From: Clostridiales bacterium
Lineage (GTDB): Bacteria > Bacillota > Clostridia > Peptostreptococcales > Anaerovoracaceae
NCBI GenBank assembly: GCA_015058275.1
Contig: SVCQ01000010.1
Location: 1-64,000, forward strand
Length of the DNA: 64,000 bases
Reading direction: 5' to 3'
Below the pieces are notes generated by a model, which searched no databases, had not been told where the DNA came from, and saw only the letters and a list, made by a program, of their open reading frames with translations. The position numbers and the translations under genes are program-made. Shown here piece after piece: positions 8,059 to 15,937 of this stretch (the first letter of the stretch is position 1; each line of letters begins with the position of its first letter).

Positions 8059-8574
8059 ATGGATTTCCTTAAACTTGCAAAAGACAGATTCTCTGTACGT
8101 GCTTTTTCGGACAAAGCAATCGAGCAGAAGAAGCTGGACAAGATAATCGAGGCCGGCATGGTCGCACCTACAGCAGCGAACCTCCAGCCGGTACGCATTT
8201 ATGTAATGAAGAGCGAAGATTCTCTTAAGAAGATGAATGCTTTGACGCGCTGCATCTTCGGAGCGCCGGTGGCTCTGCTTGTCTGTTACAATGAGGAAGA
8301 GGCATGGCACAGCCCATACAATGAGGGCTATGATGCCGGCGAGATGGACGCTTCGATTGTGCTCACTCACATGATGCTTGAGGCGTGGGACCTCGGTATC
8401 GGGTCATGCTGGGTAGGACTCTTCAATCACGATGAGGCAGCCAAGGTGTTCGGCCTTCCGGCTGAGATCAAGCCTGTGGCGATCATGCCGCTCGGCTATG
8501 CAGCGGGCGGGACAAAGCCTTCACCAATGCATTCGACATTCAGAGACAAGTCTGAACTCGTGACCGAGATGTAG
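8059..8574 (+). CDS. nitroreductase-family FMN protein
   Basis: A 171-residue flavin reductase-fold protein. It has the N-terminal FSVRAFSDKAIE (RRSxRxF-type FMN contact), APTAANLQPVRIYV, a middle DAGEMDASIVLTHMMLEAWDLGIGSCWVG helix-turn, and MPLGYAAGG near the C-terminus, all typical of the short clostridial nitroreductases. It would bind FMN as a dimer and use NAD(P)H. The physiological substrate cannot be read from the sequence. The start has GGGAGGAG upstream. proC follows after nine bases, so the two genes are likely co-transcribed. Confidence 0.9.
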   Translation: MDFLKLAKDRFSVRAFSDKAIEQKKLDKIIEAGMVAPTAANLQPVRIYVMKSEDSLKKMNALTRCIFGAPVALLVCYNEEEAWHSPYNEGYDAGEMDASIVLTHMMLEAWDLGIGSCWVGLFNHDEAAKVFGLPAEIKPVAIMPLGYAAGGTKPSPMHSTFRDKSELVTEM

Positions 8575-8583
8575 GGGATCGAT

Positions 8584-9390
8584 ATGGATGTCAGAGATAA
8601 GAAAGTAGGATTCATAGGCTTCGGCAGCATGGCGGGCGCGATCTGTGACGGTCTGCTTTTAAAAGAAGTCGTGGATCCGGCGAATATTTATGCCTGCGCA
8701 AGGGACATGGACAGGCTCCGTGCAAAGTGCGAAAGCAGGGGCATAAACGCATGCGCGAGCGCAGACCAGACAGCGGCCGCAAGTGACATAGTCGTCATCG
8801 GAGTGCTGCCGCAGCAGGTCGAGGCCGTAGTGAAGGGCGCAGCCGAATCGCTCAGAGGAAAGCCGGTCTTTTCAATCGCAGCCGGCATAGATTACGCAAG
8901 GTATGTGAGTTATCTCGGCGAGGGATTCAATCATATAAGCACTATTCCCAACACGCCGATCGCTGTCGGAGAGGGCATAATCGTTGCGGAGGCGACACAT
9001 TCTCTTACAGAAAATCAGCTTGCGTTGTTTGAAGGGATATTCGGACAGATCGCAAAGATAGAGTATTTCAGCTCAGAGCTTCTGTCACTTGGAGGTACAG
9101 GTGCGGGCTGTGCTCCGGCATTTGTCGATGTATTCATAGAGGCTCTGGCAGACGGCCTGGTCAAAAACGGCATGAGCAGAGCCCAGGCATACAGCATCGT
9201 CCCGCAGATGATCATGGGGACCGCATCGTACTTCATGAAAAGCGGCAGACATCCGGGAGAGCTGAAGGATGCGATCTGTTCTCCGGGAGGGACCACGATC
9301 GTAGGTATCAGTGCTCTTGAGGAGACGGGCTTCAGACATTCACTCATGTACGCCATAGATAAGATAATGGACAAGAAGCATTCGCTATAG
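8584..9390 (+). CDS. proC: pyrroline-5-carboxylate reductase
   Basis: A 268-residue enzyme of normal length that reduces delta-1-pyrroline-5-carboxylate to proline with NAD(P)H. The Rossmann nucleotide site is KVGFIGFGSMAGAICDGL near the N-terminus, followed by FSIAAGIDYARY and TIPNTPIAVGEG. The catalytic-region helix carries GTGAGCAPAFVDVFIEAL and the C-terminal family signature is HPGELKDAICSPGGTTIVGI. The Gly-rich loop ends in M-A rather than the commoner M-A/G-x-A, which is within family variation. Cytoplasmic. It is next to a nitroreductase and pheA, an amino-acid metabolism run. Confidence 0.95.
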   Translation: MDVRDKKVGFIGFGSMAGAICDGLLLKEVVDPANIYACARDMDRLRAKCESRGINACASADQTAAASDIVVIGVLPQQVEAVVKGAAESLRGKPVFSIAAGIDYARYVSYLGEGFNHISTIPNTPIAVGEGIIVAEATHSLTENQLALFEGIFGQIAKIEYFSSELLSLGGTGAGCAPAFVDVFIEALADGLVKNGMSRAQAYSIVPQMIMGTASYFMKSGRHPGELKDAICSPGGTTIVGISALEETGFRHSLMYAIDKIMDKKHSL

Positions 9391-9419
9391 CACGGTTATA
9401 AAGGCAGGAGATAATTGAT

Positions 9420-10274
9420 TTGAAGATTGGATTTCAGGGTGTAAGGGGAGCATTCAGCGATGCGGCCATCAGGTTGTATTACGGATCCGAAGAGCACAGG
9501 GGTGAGCTTCCGGATTCGGGCTATGAGTCTGTCGGATACAGCGATTTCATCAAGATGCTCCAGGATGTGAATGAAGGAGTTCTGGACGAGGCGTTCTTCC
9601 CTGTGGAGAACACTACGACCGGAATAATCGCTAGGACATATGACTACTTCCAGTACTACAACGTCTACGCTGTCGGGGAAGTGGTCGAACCTATCGTGCA
9701 GAATCTCATAGTCATCCCGGGGACGAAGCTTGAAGAGATCAGGGAGGTCTACAGCCATCCTGAGGCTCTCTCGCAGTGCAGCAATTTCTTCAGGAACAAT
9801 CCGGATATAAAGACGGTATCGTATGAGGACACAGCCCTTGCGGTAGAGTATGTCAAAAGCTGCGGCGATAAGAGCAGGGCAGCGATCGCAAGCGCGCTTG
9901 CAGCGGAGCTCAACGATATGGAGATCCTGAGGCCGCATGTGCAGAACAGTGATTCCAACATGACCAGATTCCTCGTCATCACCAACAAACCGGATTACCC
10001 TGATAACGCGGATAAGGTCAGCGTCTATTTCGTCACGCGCCATACACCGTCTGCACTGTACAATGTGCTCGGGGTATTCGCATCGCGGGAGATAGATGTA
10101 TTGAGACTGGAGAGCCGCCCGATAGTGACCAAGAGATTCGAGTACTGCCACTATGTGGACTTCAGGGGGAACCTCAAGGATCCGATTGTTGAAGAGGCCA
10201 TGAGGCAGCTCAGAGATGAGTGCCTGGAGGTAATAGTCCTGGGCAATTACAAGTCAGCACCGCTTGCTTTGTGA
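9420..10274 (+). CDS. pheA: prephenate dehydratase
   Basis: A 284-residue prephenate dehydratase converting prephenate to phenylpyruvate for phenylalanine synthesis. The N-terminal periplasmic-binding-like catalytic domain starts GFQGVRGAFSDAA and contains FFPVENTTTGIIARTYD and EVYSHPEALSQCSNFF. The dehydratase TRF motif appears as MTRFLVI. The C-terminal ACT domain contains TPSALYNVLGVF and the ESRP signature (LRLESRPIV), which in the family gives feedback inhibition by phenylalanine. No chorismate mutase domain is fused. A TTG start is used, with AGGAG nine bases upstream. Confidence 0.93.
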   Translation: MKIGFQGVRGAFSDAAIRLYYGSEEHRGELPDSGYESVGYSDFIKMLQDVNEGVLDEAFFPVENTTTGIIARTYDYFQYYNVYAVGEVVEPIVQNLIVIPGTKLEEIREVYSHPEALSQCSNFFRNNPDIKTVSYEDTALAVEYVKSCGDKSRAAIASALAAELNDMEILRPHVQNSDSNMTRFLVITNKPDYPDNADKVSVYFVTRHTPSALYNVLGVFASREIDVLRLESRPIVTKRFEYCHYVDFRGNLKDPIVEEAMRQLRDECLEVIVLGNYKSAPLAL

Positions 10275-10327
10275 TCGCTTTGTCTCAAAGCATGCGATAA
10301 AAGCATATAACATGGGGGAGCTAATCA

Positions 10328-11020
10328 ATGAGTAAGAAAAGATCAATAATAATGGTGCTGATCCTTGTACTGGCTCTGGCGGCTTCTGTGATGCTGTGCG
10401 GGTGTTCGTCAAAGACTGAGACAGCGGAGGGAGACTATGCGCCGGACTACATGGTGCTGGTCAACTCCGAGACTCCTCTTCCCGAGGACTGGCTCAGCAC
10501 AGTGCACTTCTCAGCGCTCGCCAATTCCGTGCAGGACGACGTCTTTGTTGAGGTGAAGGCTTACGAGGCTTATCTCAAACTCAAAGCTGAGATCGAAAAG
10601 GAGCTTGCTGATCAGGATGTGCATCTTGAACTCGACTCAGCATACCGCAGCAGGGAAGCCCAGCAGAAGATAGTCGATGACTTCACCGAAAAGTACGGTG
10701 AGGAGTACGTCAAGAACTACGTGGCTGTCCCGGGCTATTCTGAGCATCACACAGGGCTCGCGCTCGATCTGTACTTCACAATCGGAGACAAGACCGTATA
10801 CGAGAACGAAGATCTGGTGCAGTATCCTGAGATATGGGCTTTGATCCATGAGAAGCTTCCGGAGTACGGCTTCATACTCCGCTTCCCTGAGGGCAAGGAA
10901 AAGATCACGGGAGTCAGCTATGAGCCGTGGCATCTCAGATACATCGATTCGCCTGAGACAGCCAAAGAGATAACAGAGAAGGGCATAACGCTCGAAGAAT
11001 ATCTTGCAGATAATAAGTAA
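10328..11020 (+). CDS. VanY-type D-alanyl-D-alanine carboxypeptidase lipoprotein
   Basis: A 230-residue extracellular peptidoglycan peptidase. The N-terminus is a lipoprotein signal peptide ending VMLCGCSS, with lipidation expected at the second Cys. The M15B zinc peptidase motifs are all present: DSAYRSREAQQKI, YSEHHTGLALDLYF (His and Asp zinc ligands), and EPWHLRYI (catalytic Glu/His). It would trim the terminal D-Ala from stem peptides. Vancomycin resistance is not implied, since VanY-like peptidases are common in Clostridia. GGGGGAG precedes the start. The ArsC-like gene follows at once. Confidence 0.9.
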   Translation: MSKKRSIIMVLILVLALAASVMLCGCSSKTETAEGDYAPDYMVLVNSETPLPEDWLSTVHFSALANSVQDDVFVEVKAYEAYLKLKAEIEKELADQDVHLELDSAYRSREAQQKIVDDFTEKYGEEYVKNYVAVPGYSEHHTGLALDLYFTIGDKTVYENEDLVQYPEIWALIHEKLPEYGFILRFPEGKEKITGVSYEPWHLRYIDSPETAKEITEKGITLEEYLADNK

Positions 11021-11081
11021 ATGGACAGATAAACAATACCGATTATTCGGAAGAGTTGATCCGTATCTCAGGAGGTATGCA

Positions 11082-11435
11082 ATGCTCAAGGTATATTGTT
11101 ACAATAAATGTTCCACATGCAGGAAGGCTCTCAAGTGGCTTGATGATCATTCGATCAGCTATGATCTGATCGATATCAAGGCGGATCATCCGGACGAAAA
11201 GTCGCTGAGAGAGTACTACGCGATGAGCGGACTTCCGCTCAAGCGCTTCTTCAACACAAGCGGTATCCCTTACCGCGAGCTCGGGCTTTCCAAAAAGCTG
11301 CCTGAGATGAGCGAGGATGAGCAGTTTGCACTCCTGGCTTCGGACGGCATGCTCGTCAAACGCCCTATGCTCATAGGTGACGGATTCGTGCTCACGGGAT
11401 TCAAAGAGGATGAGTGGGAGGCAAAACTAAGGTGA
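11082..11435 (+). CDS. ArsC/Spx-family thioredoxin-fold protein
   Basis: A 117-residue protein with the thioredoxin-like N-terminus MLKVYCYNKCSTCRKALKWL, containing the CxxC pair of the Spx/YffB/ArsC-related group, then LPLKRFFNTSGIPYRELGL and VKRPMLIGDGFVLTGF, a combination typical of the YffB/Spx-like subgroup. It is probably a thiol reductase-type protein of unknown substrate. The Arg residues needed for a true arsenate reductase are not clearly all present. The ATG at 11082 was chosen for its GGAGG. The longer open frame overlaps VanY. The stop overlaps the next start (GTGA). Confidence 0.85.
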   Translation: MLKVYCYNKCSTCRKALKWLDDHSISYDLIDIKADHPDEKSLREYYAMSGLPLKRFFNTSGIPYRELGLSKKLPEMSEDEQFALLASDGMLVKRPMLIGDGFVLTGFKEDEWEAKLR

Positions 11436-12814
11436 AGAATATTTTAAAACCGGGTACTGCGCTTAAGACAGTACTATGGACGCTTGCAGGCATCGCACTT
11501 TTGCTGGTGCTGCTTTTCGGCGCCGATGCGCTTGACAGGCGCGGGGACAGCTCCGGAGCTTCCGGTAATACAGATAAGACGGTGGCGACTGCGGGTCCTG
11601 CGGATACCGGTGATCTTTCGAACGAGGGCTACACCCTCGAGAAGGTCGTTGTGCTGAGCAGACACAATATCCGCTCGCCTCTTGTCAGCAAGGAATCGAT
11701 ACTCGGCGTCATAACACCGCACGAGTGGTTTGCGTGGTCATCGCCTGCAAGCCAGCTTTCGGTCAAGGGCGGCGTGCTCGAGACGGCCATGGGCCAGTAC
11801 TTCCGCAAGTGGCTCGAGGATGAGGGTCTATTCCCGGAGAACTACCAGCCTGACGATGAGTCTGTCAGGATATATGCAAATTCAAAGCAGCGCACGATAG
11901 CGACTGCGCGCTTCTTCAGCTCGGGCCTTCTTCCGGCGATGAACGAGGATGTGGAGTACCATGCCGATTTCGACACTATGGACCCTGTATTCAATCCGAA
12001 GTTCACCTTCGCTTCGGATTCCTACCGCGAGGCGGTCGAGGCCCAGGTAAAGGAGGAGTTCGGGGATGATCTGGCTGAGCTTGGCGACAACTACGAGCTC
12101 CTCGAGGATGTGCTGGACATGGAGGAGTCGGACGGCTTTAAGGACGGCAGCGTCACAGAATTCAAGACAGACGATACTGAGATCATCGTTGAGGACGGCG
12201 CTGAGCCTGCACTGACAGGCTCTCTCAAGAACGGCTGCTCTGCCAGCGACGCGCTGGTGCTCCAGTACTATGAGGAGGACGATCCCGTCGAGGCGGGCTT
12301 CGGCAACGACCTGAGCGAAGAGCAGTGGAAGGACATATGCGAGATCAAGGATCTGTATACGGAGTATCTCTTCAATGCGCCTCTTGTCGCAGTCAATGTA
12401 GCCAATCCTCTTCTCAAAGAGATGCTCTCTGAGATGGACAATAACGAGAGGGAGTTCAGCTTCCTCTGCGGACACGACTCAAATCTCATGAGCGTGATGT
12501 CGGCTCTGGATACCGAAGAGTACGAGCTCCCGGGCGCCATAGAGCGCGACACGCCTATAGGCTCCAAGCTGGTGCTGACAAAGTGGAAGTCCAAAGACGG
12601 CGAGGAGTTCTGGGATATAGATCTGGTATACCAGACGGCAGACCAGCTGAGGGATGTCACTGTGCTGTCTGAAGAGGATCACCCGGGCGTTGTCGACCTA
12701 GACCTCAGAGGACTTGATCAGAACAGCGACGGCCTGTATACCGATGCGGCCATCAAGGGCAGATTCGCCGAGGCCATAGGCAGATACGACAGCATCAAAG
12801 CGGAGTACAAATAG
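11432..12814 (+). CDS. secreted histidine acid phosphatase-like protein
   Basis: A 460-residue protein with an N-terminal membrane anchor or signal segment (residues about 14-32). It has a branch-2 histidine phosphatase catalytic site, VVLSRHNIRSPL, in which the usual RHGxRxP has Asn for Gly. The C-terminal partner motif is FLCGHDSNLMSVMSAL, whose His-Asp is the proton donor pair. The length and arrangement match phytase/glucose-1-phosphatase/MINPP-type enzymes, so hydrolysis of phosphomonoesters outside the membrane is likely. The exact substrate is unknown. GTG 11432 overlaps the preceding stop and has GGGAGG upstream. Confidence 0.82.
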   Translation: MKNILKPGTALKTVLWTLAGIALLLVLLFGADALDRRGDSSGASGNTDKTVATAGPADTGDLSNEGYTLEKVVVLSRHNIRSPLVSKESILGVITPHEWFAWSSPASQLSVKGGVLETAMGQYFRKWLEDEGLFPENYQPDDESVRIYANSKQRTIATARFFSSGLLPAMNEDVEYHADFDTMDPVFNPKFTFASDSYREAVEAQVKEEFGDDLAELGDNYELLEDVLDMEESDGFKDGSVTEFKTDDTEIIVEDGAEPALTGSLKNGCSASDALVLQYYEEDDPVEAGFGNDLSEEQWKDICEIKDLYTEYLFNAPLVAVNVANPLLKEMLSEMDNNEREFSFLCGHDSNLMSVMSALDTEEYELPGAIERDTPIGSKLVLTKWKSKDGEEFWDIDLVYQTADQLRDVTVLSEEDHPGVVDLDLRGLDQNSDGLYTDAAIKGRFAEAIGRYDSIKAEYK

Positions 12815-12822
12815 GACAGACC

Positions 12823-13533
12823 ATGGACAGACTTTGGGAGATCATAGAGCGATCCCGGCGCATAGTGTTCTTCGGCGGGGCCGGGGTATCCACGGCAAGC
12901 GGGATACCGGACTTCAGGTCGGATGACGGACTCTACAGTAAGGAGTTCGGAGGCAGATCGCCGGAGGACATACTCAGCGCGACATTCTTTGCTCTCCACA
13001 CCAAAGAGTTCTACGACTTCTACCGCTTCCGCATGCTCTATCCGGACGCAAGGCCTGCGGCGGTACACAGATACCTTTTCAGGCTCGAGCAGGAAGACAA
13101 GCTGAGGGGCATAGTCACGCAAAACATAGACGGGCTTCACAAGATGGCCGGCAACAAGAGGGTGTATGAGCTTCACGGCAATGTGCACGAGAACTACTGC
13201 GTGGACTGCGAGGCTTCTTATCCGCTCGAAAAGATACTTGAGTCGGAGGGCGTGCCGAGATGCGACAGATGCGGCGGCATAATCAAGCCGTGGGTAGTGC
13301 TCTACGGTGAGATCCCTGACAAGTACACCATGATCGGAGCGACAAGAGAGATCACGGGCGCCGATACGCTCATAGTCGCGGGCACTTCGCTTGCTGTAGA
13401 GCCGGCAGCTTCCCTGATAGACAACTTCAGCGGCAGGCATCTCATAGTGATCAACAAGGAGGCGACTCCGGCTGATGAGAGGGCGGAGCTTATCATACGT
13501 GAGGATATAGATAAGGTGTTCAAAGAGGCATAG
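12823..13533 (+). CDS. NAD-dependent protein deacylase, Sir2 family
   Basis: A 236-residue sirtuin. Visible motifs are the NAD site GAGVSTASGIPDFRSDDGLY, TQNIDGLHKMAG with the catalytic-region NID, the general-base His in ELHGNV, two zinc-binding CxxC pairs (CVDC and CDRC), KPWVVLYGE and the GTSLAVEPA nucleotide loop. It would remove acyl groups from lysines in the cytoplasm using NAD. The protein is full-length. It starts eight bases after the phosphatase stop, with only a weak ribosome site, so it may depend on coupling. Confidence 0.95.
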   Translation: MDRLWEIIERSRRIVFFGGAGVSTASGIPDFRSDDGLYSKEFGGRSPEDILSATFFALHTKEFYDFYRFRMLYPDARPAAVHRYLFRLEQEDKLRGIVTQNIDGLHKMAGNKRVYELHGNVHENYCVDCEASYPLEKILESEGVPRCDRCGGIIKPWVVLYGEIPDKYTMIGATREITGADTLIVAGTSLAVEPAASLIDNFSGRHLIVINKEATPADERAELIIREDIDKVFKEA

Positions 13534-13543
13534 GAGGAGACAG

Positions 13544-14278
13544 ATGGGACTTTTCAGCAAGAAGGACAAAAGGCCTGCGGAGTACATCGAAGAGAACCGG
13601 CGGCTTCTGGATGAATTCAATGTCACCAAGGCCTGGGGCGTCAAGAAGTACCGCGTGGCGGAGCAGTTCGTATACGACGAGGACAAGAGACAGTTCGTGA
13701 TCGTCGAGGGTCCGGTCGAGGATCCTTCGGTGGACTTCAGGGACAAGAACCCTGATGTGATCAGCTTCGATCAGGTAAAGGACGTGTGGCTCGAGGTCGA
13801 CGAGTACTGGACGGAGGGCAATGGCGAGTATGAGCCAAAGCCGATCCAGACTATAACCCAGGACAGATACAAGGACGTCTACTGGCGCTACGACTTCTAT
13901 CTCAATATCGAGACGGATCATCCGTACGCCGGCACGATACGCTACAGGATGAACTTCAAGCCGACCATCACCAAGGTGCCCCAAAAGCACGGCATCTTCT
14001 ACAGGCGCGGAGTCGAGATAGGCGGTACATACCGCGGCGATGAGATAGAGCAGCTCGCGCTCGATCTGCAGGCCTTCGATGAGGATGAGCAGAAGGCGGC
14101 CGACTTCAAAAAGAAGCTCGACATACTGCTGGTAAAGAACAAGGGCAAGAGCGTGATGCAGGGCGTACGTGATAATCTGGTGCGTGATGCCAAGAACGAG
14201 ATATATTTCAAAAAGCTTGCCAACATGGGAGCCCATGTGGCAAGAGCTGACAGGATATCCAAGCTGCTGCTAAAATAG
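13544..14278 (+). CDS. uncharacterised cytoplasmic protein
   Basis: A 244-residue soluble protein starting MGLFSKKDKRPAEYIEENRR. I do not recognise a named family. The N-terminal third has a short beta segment with FDQVKDVWLEVDEYW, the middle has IQTITQDRYKDVYWRYDFY and aromatic strands ending in a Tyr/Arg-rich loop, and the C-terminal 90 residues are helical and basic. The layout resembles clostridial proteins that pair a zinc-ribbon or PH-like domain with a similar mid-section, but no zinc ligands occur here. An AGGAGGAGAC ribosome site precedes the start. It is co-directional with sir2 (ten bases) and a lipoprotein gene. Confidence 0.75.
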   Translation: MGLFSKKDKRPAEYIEENRRLLDEFNVTKAWGVKKYRVAEQFVYDEDKRQFVIVEGPVEDPSVDFRDKNPDVISFDQVKDVWLEVDEYWTEGNGEYEPKPIQTITQDRYKDVYWRYDFYLNIETDHPYAGTIRYRMNFKPTITKVPQKHGIFYRRGVEIGGTYRGDEIEQLALDLQAFDEDEQKAADFKKKLDILLVKNKGKSVMQGVRDNLVRDAKNEIYFKKLANMGAHVARADRISKLLLK

Positions 14279-14310
14279 ACTGATCCGTTTGAAGAGGAGG
14301 CAAGATCAAA

Positions 14311-15783
14311 ATGAAGAGGTATACGCGCAGGGTCGCGGCCGTATTGATGGCCGTGATCATGGTAATGACGATGGGTATGCTGAGCGCCTGCTCCAAATCC
14401 TATGAGCATACATTCGGAGAGGTCGAGTGGCTCTCCACATATGCTGAGGAGGCGGGCACGACCATCAAGGATAGTTATTATTATTCGGACGGCTGGTTTG
14501 AGACCAAGCCTGAGACCGAGAACAAAGAGCTCGCTCTGGCGTCGATGCAGCTGACGGCTGCCGCGGTGAGTAATGATGCGGATGGCATGGGCGCTAAGTT
14601 CCTCAAGGACATGGGCTTTGATAAAGTAGGCTTCAGCGACTTTGAGAGCAAGGACCCGGATGACTTCAACTACACCTACGGCATCAGGGAGCTTGAGAGC
14701 GGAGACAGGATCGTAGCTGTTGCGATACAGAGCACCTCGGCTGACCATGCGGTCAAGGCCAAGGGCTGGAGACAGAACTTCATGGTCAACGACCCGGATT
14801 CAAAGGATCCCGCGGGCGAGCACTATGCATTCGCAAAGGCCGCGGACAGCAAGCTCGATGCGATAGCCGCTCTCGGCGATGGCAGCGATGGCGCGGTCAA
14901 ATACTGGATCACCGGACAGAGCCGCGGCGGGGCGATAGCCAACATACTGGCCAAGAGACTCGGAGATAAATTCGCAGGCACCGGCAATTCTGTCTACGCC
15001 TATACCTTCGAGGCGCCTGCGACTGTCGATGACGCGTCGGCCGGCGGCAGAGACTATAACTTCATACACAATTACGCGTGCAGCGACGACCTTGTGACCA
15101 AGGTGCCTGCATGGGGGATGACGCTCTACGGAGTCACTCACGACCTCAAGACCGACAAGACGGATGAGGGCATGACCGCAGAGCTTGAGGCCATGGGCAG
15201 CGAGGCCGCTGACTTCAGATCCAGGATACTCGTAGAGGACGACGTGGCCGCCATCGTGGCTGGCTTCGAAAAGAAGATCCCGACAAGGGCTGATTACTCC
15301 GCAAGCAGGACTGACAAGTGGACTGACGCATCGGGCCAGAGCCACGAGCTGACATACACATACCAGGATGCCATGACAAAGTTTGCAGGACTTATCAGCG
15401 GCGGCGAGAGCGGCTTTGAAATCAGCAGCCTTGCGGGAAGCCGCAGCGAGCTCGAAGGATCGATAGATCATCTCAAGGAGGGCGTCAAGCTCGAGGCCGC
15501 GGGCAATGATCCGTGCACCGAGTACTGGGAAGGCGCGGCCGGCCTCTATGAGCAGATGCAGGCAGCAGCCGGCGAGGGCGGACTCGGTCTCACACAGGAG
15601 GATGTATATGAGATCGTAAATGTGGCAGCTCCGGTATTCATACAGATACCTGAGGACGGAGGCGAGCCTGACATCTCGCTTCTCACAGATGCCATCGGCT
15701 ACTCCGAGGACCTGATCTATTCGCATCAGTTCGATACGATCATCGCGCGCCTCAAGGTGATGGCGCCGACACCGGATAAATAA
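14311..15783 (+). CDS. lipase-like alpha/beta-hydrolase lipoprotein
   Basis: A 490-residue exported lipoprotein. The signal peptide ends GMLSACSK with the lipidated Cys at residue 27. A nucleophile elbow ITGQSRGGAIANILAKRL (GxSxG) occurs near residue 210, as in class 3 lipases and Mbeg1-like hydrolases, preceded by a strand reading IVAVAIQST. It is followed by YAYTFEAPATV and HNYACSDDLVTKVP, the region that usually supplies the catalytic Asp and a substrate-binding loop. The C-terminal 170 residues are helical. It probably acts on lipids or esters at the cell surface. The substrate is unknown. GAGGAGGC precedes the start. Confidence 0.82.
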   Translation: MKRYTRRVAAVLMAVIMVMTMGMLSACSKSYEHTFGEVEWLSTYAEEAGTTIKDSYYYSDGWFETKPETENKELALASMQLTAAAVSNDADGMGAKFLKDMGFDKVGFSDFESKDPDDFNYTYGIRELESGDRIVAVAIQSTSADHAVKAKGWRQNFMVNDPDSKDPAGEHYAFAKAADSKLDAIAALGDGSDGAVKYWITGQSRGGAIANILAKRLGDKFAGTGNSVYAYTFEAPATVDDASAGGRDYNFIHNYACSDDLVTKVPAWGMTLYGVTHDLKTDKTDEGMTAELEAMGSEAADFRSRILVEDDVAAIVAGFEKKIPTRADYSASRTDKWTDASGQSHELTYTYQDAMTKFAGLISGGESGFEISSLAGSRSELEGSIDHLKEGVKLEAAGNDPCTEYWEGAAGLYEQMQAAAGEGGLGLTQEDVYEIVNVAAPVFIQIPEDGGEPDISLLTDAIGYSEDLIYSHQFDTIIARLKVMAPTPDK

Positions 15784-15854
15784 TAGGCACCGGATAGATA
15801 ACAGGCGGCTGTCCTCCGCCTCCGGTTGAGAACTAACTAAAATACAATATAGTG

Positions 15855-15885
15855 CCCGTCCATGACTGTTATGGACGGGTATTTT
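15855..15885 (+). terminator. Rho-independent terminator
   Basis: CCCGTCCAT (15855-15863) pairs with ATGGACGGG (15871-15879) and is followed by TATTTT. It ends the lipase-like gene. The next promoter lies in the 50 bases that follow. Confidence 0.9.
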
Positions 15886-15937
15886 AGTGTAAAATAGTTG
15901 CGGTACATTAACAGATGTTAATACAAGGAGGATACTT

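Noticed and set aside
10328..11020. Vancomycin-resistance determinant
   Set aside because: VanY-like motifs are present, but no vanHAX or two-component genes are nearby, so a general peptidoglycan carboxypeptidase is more likely.
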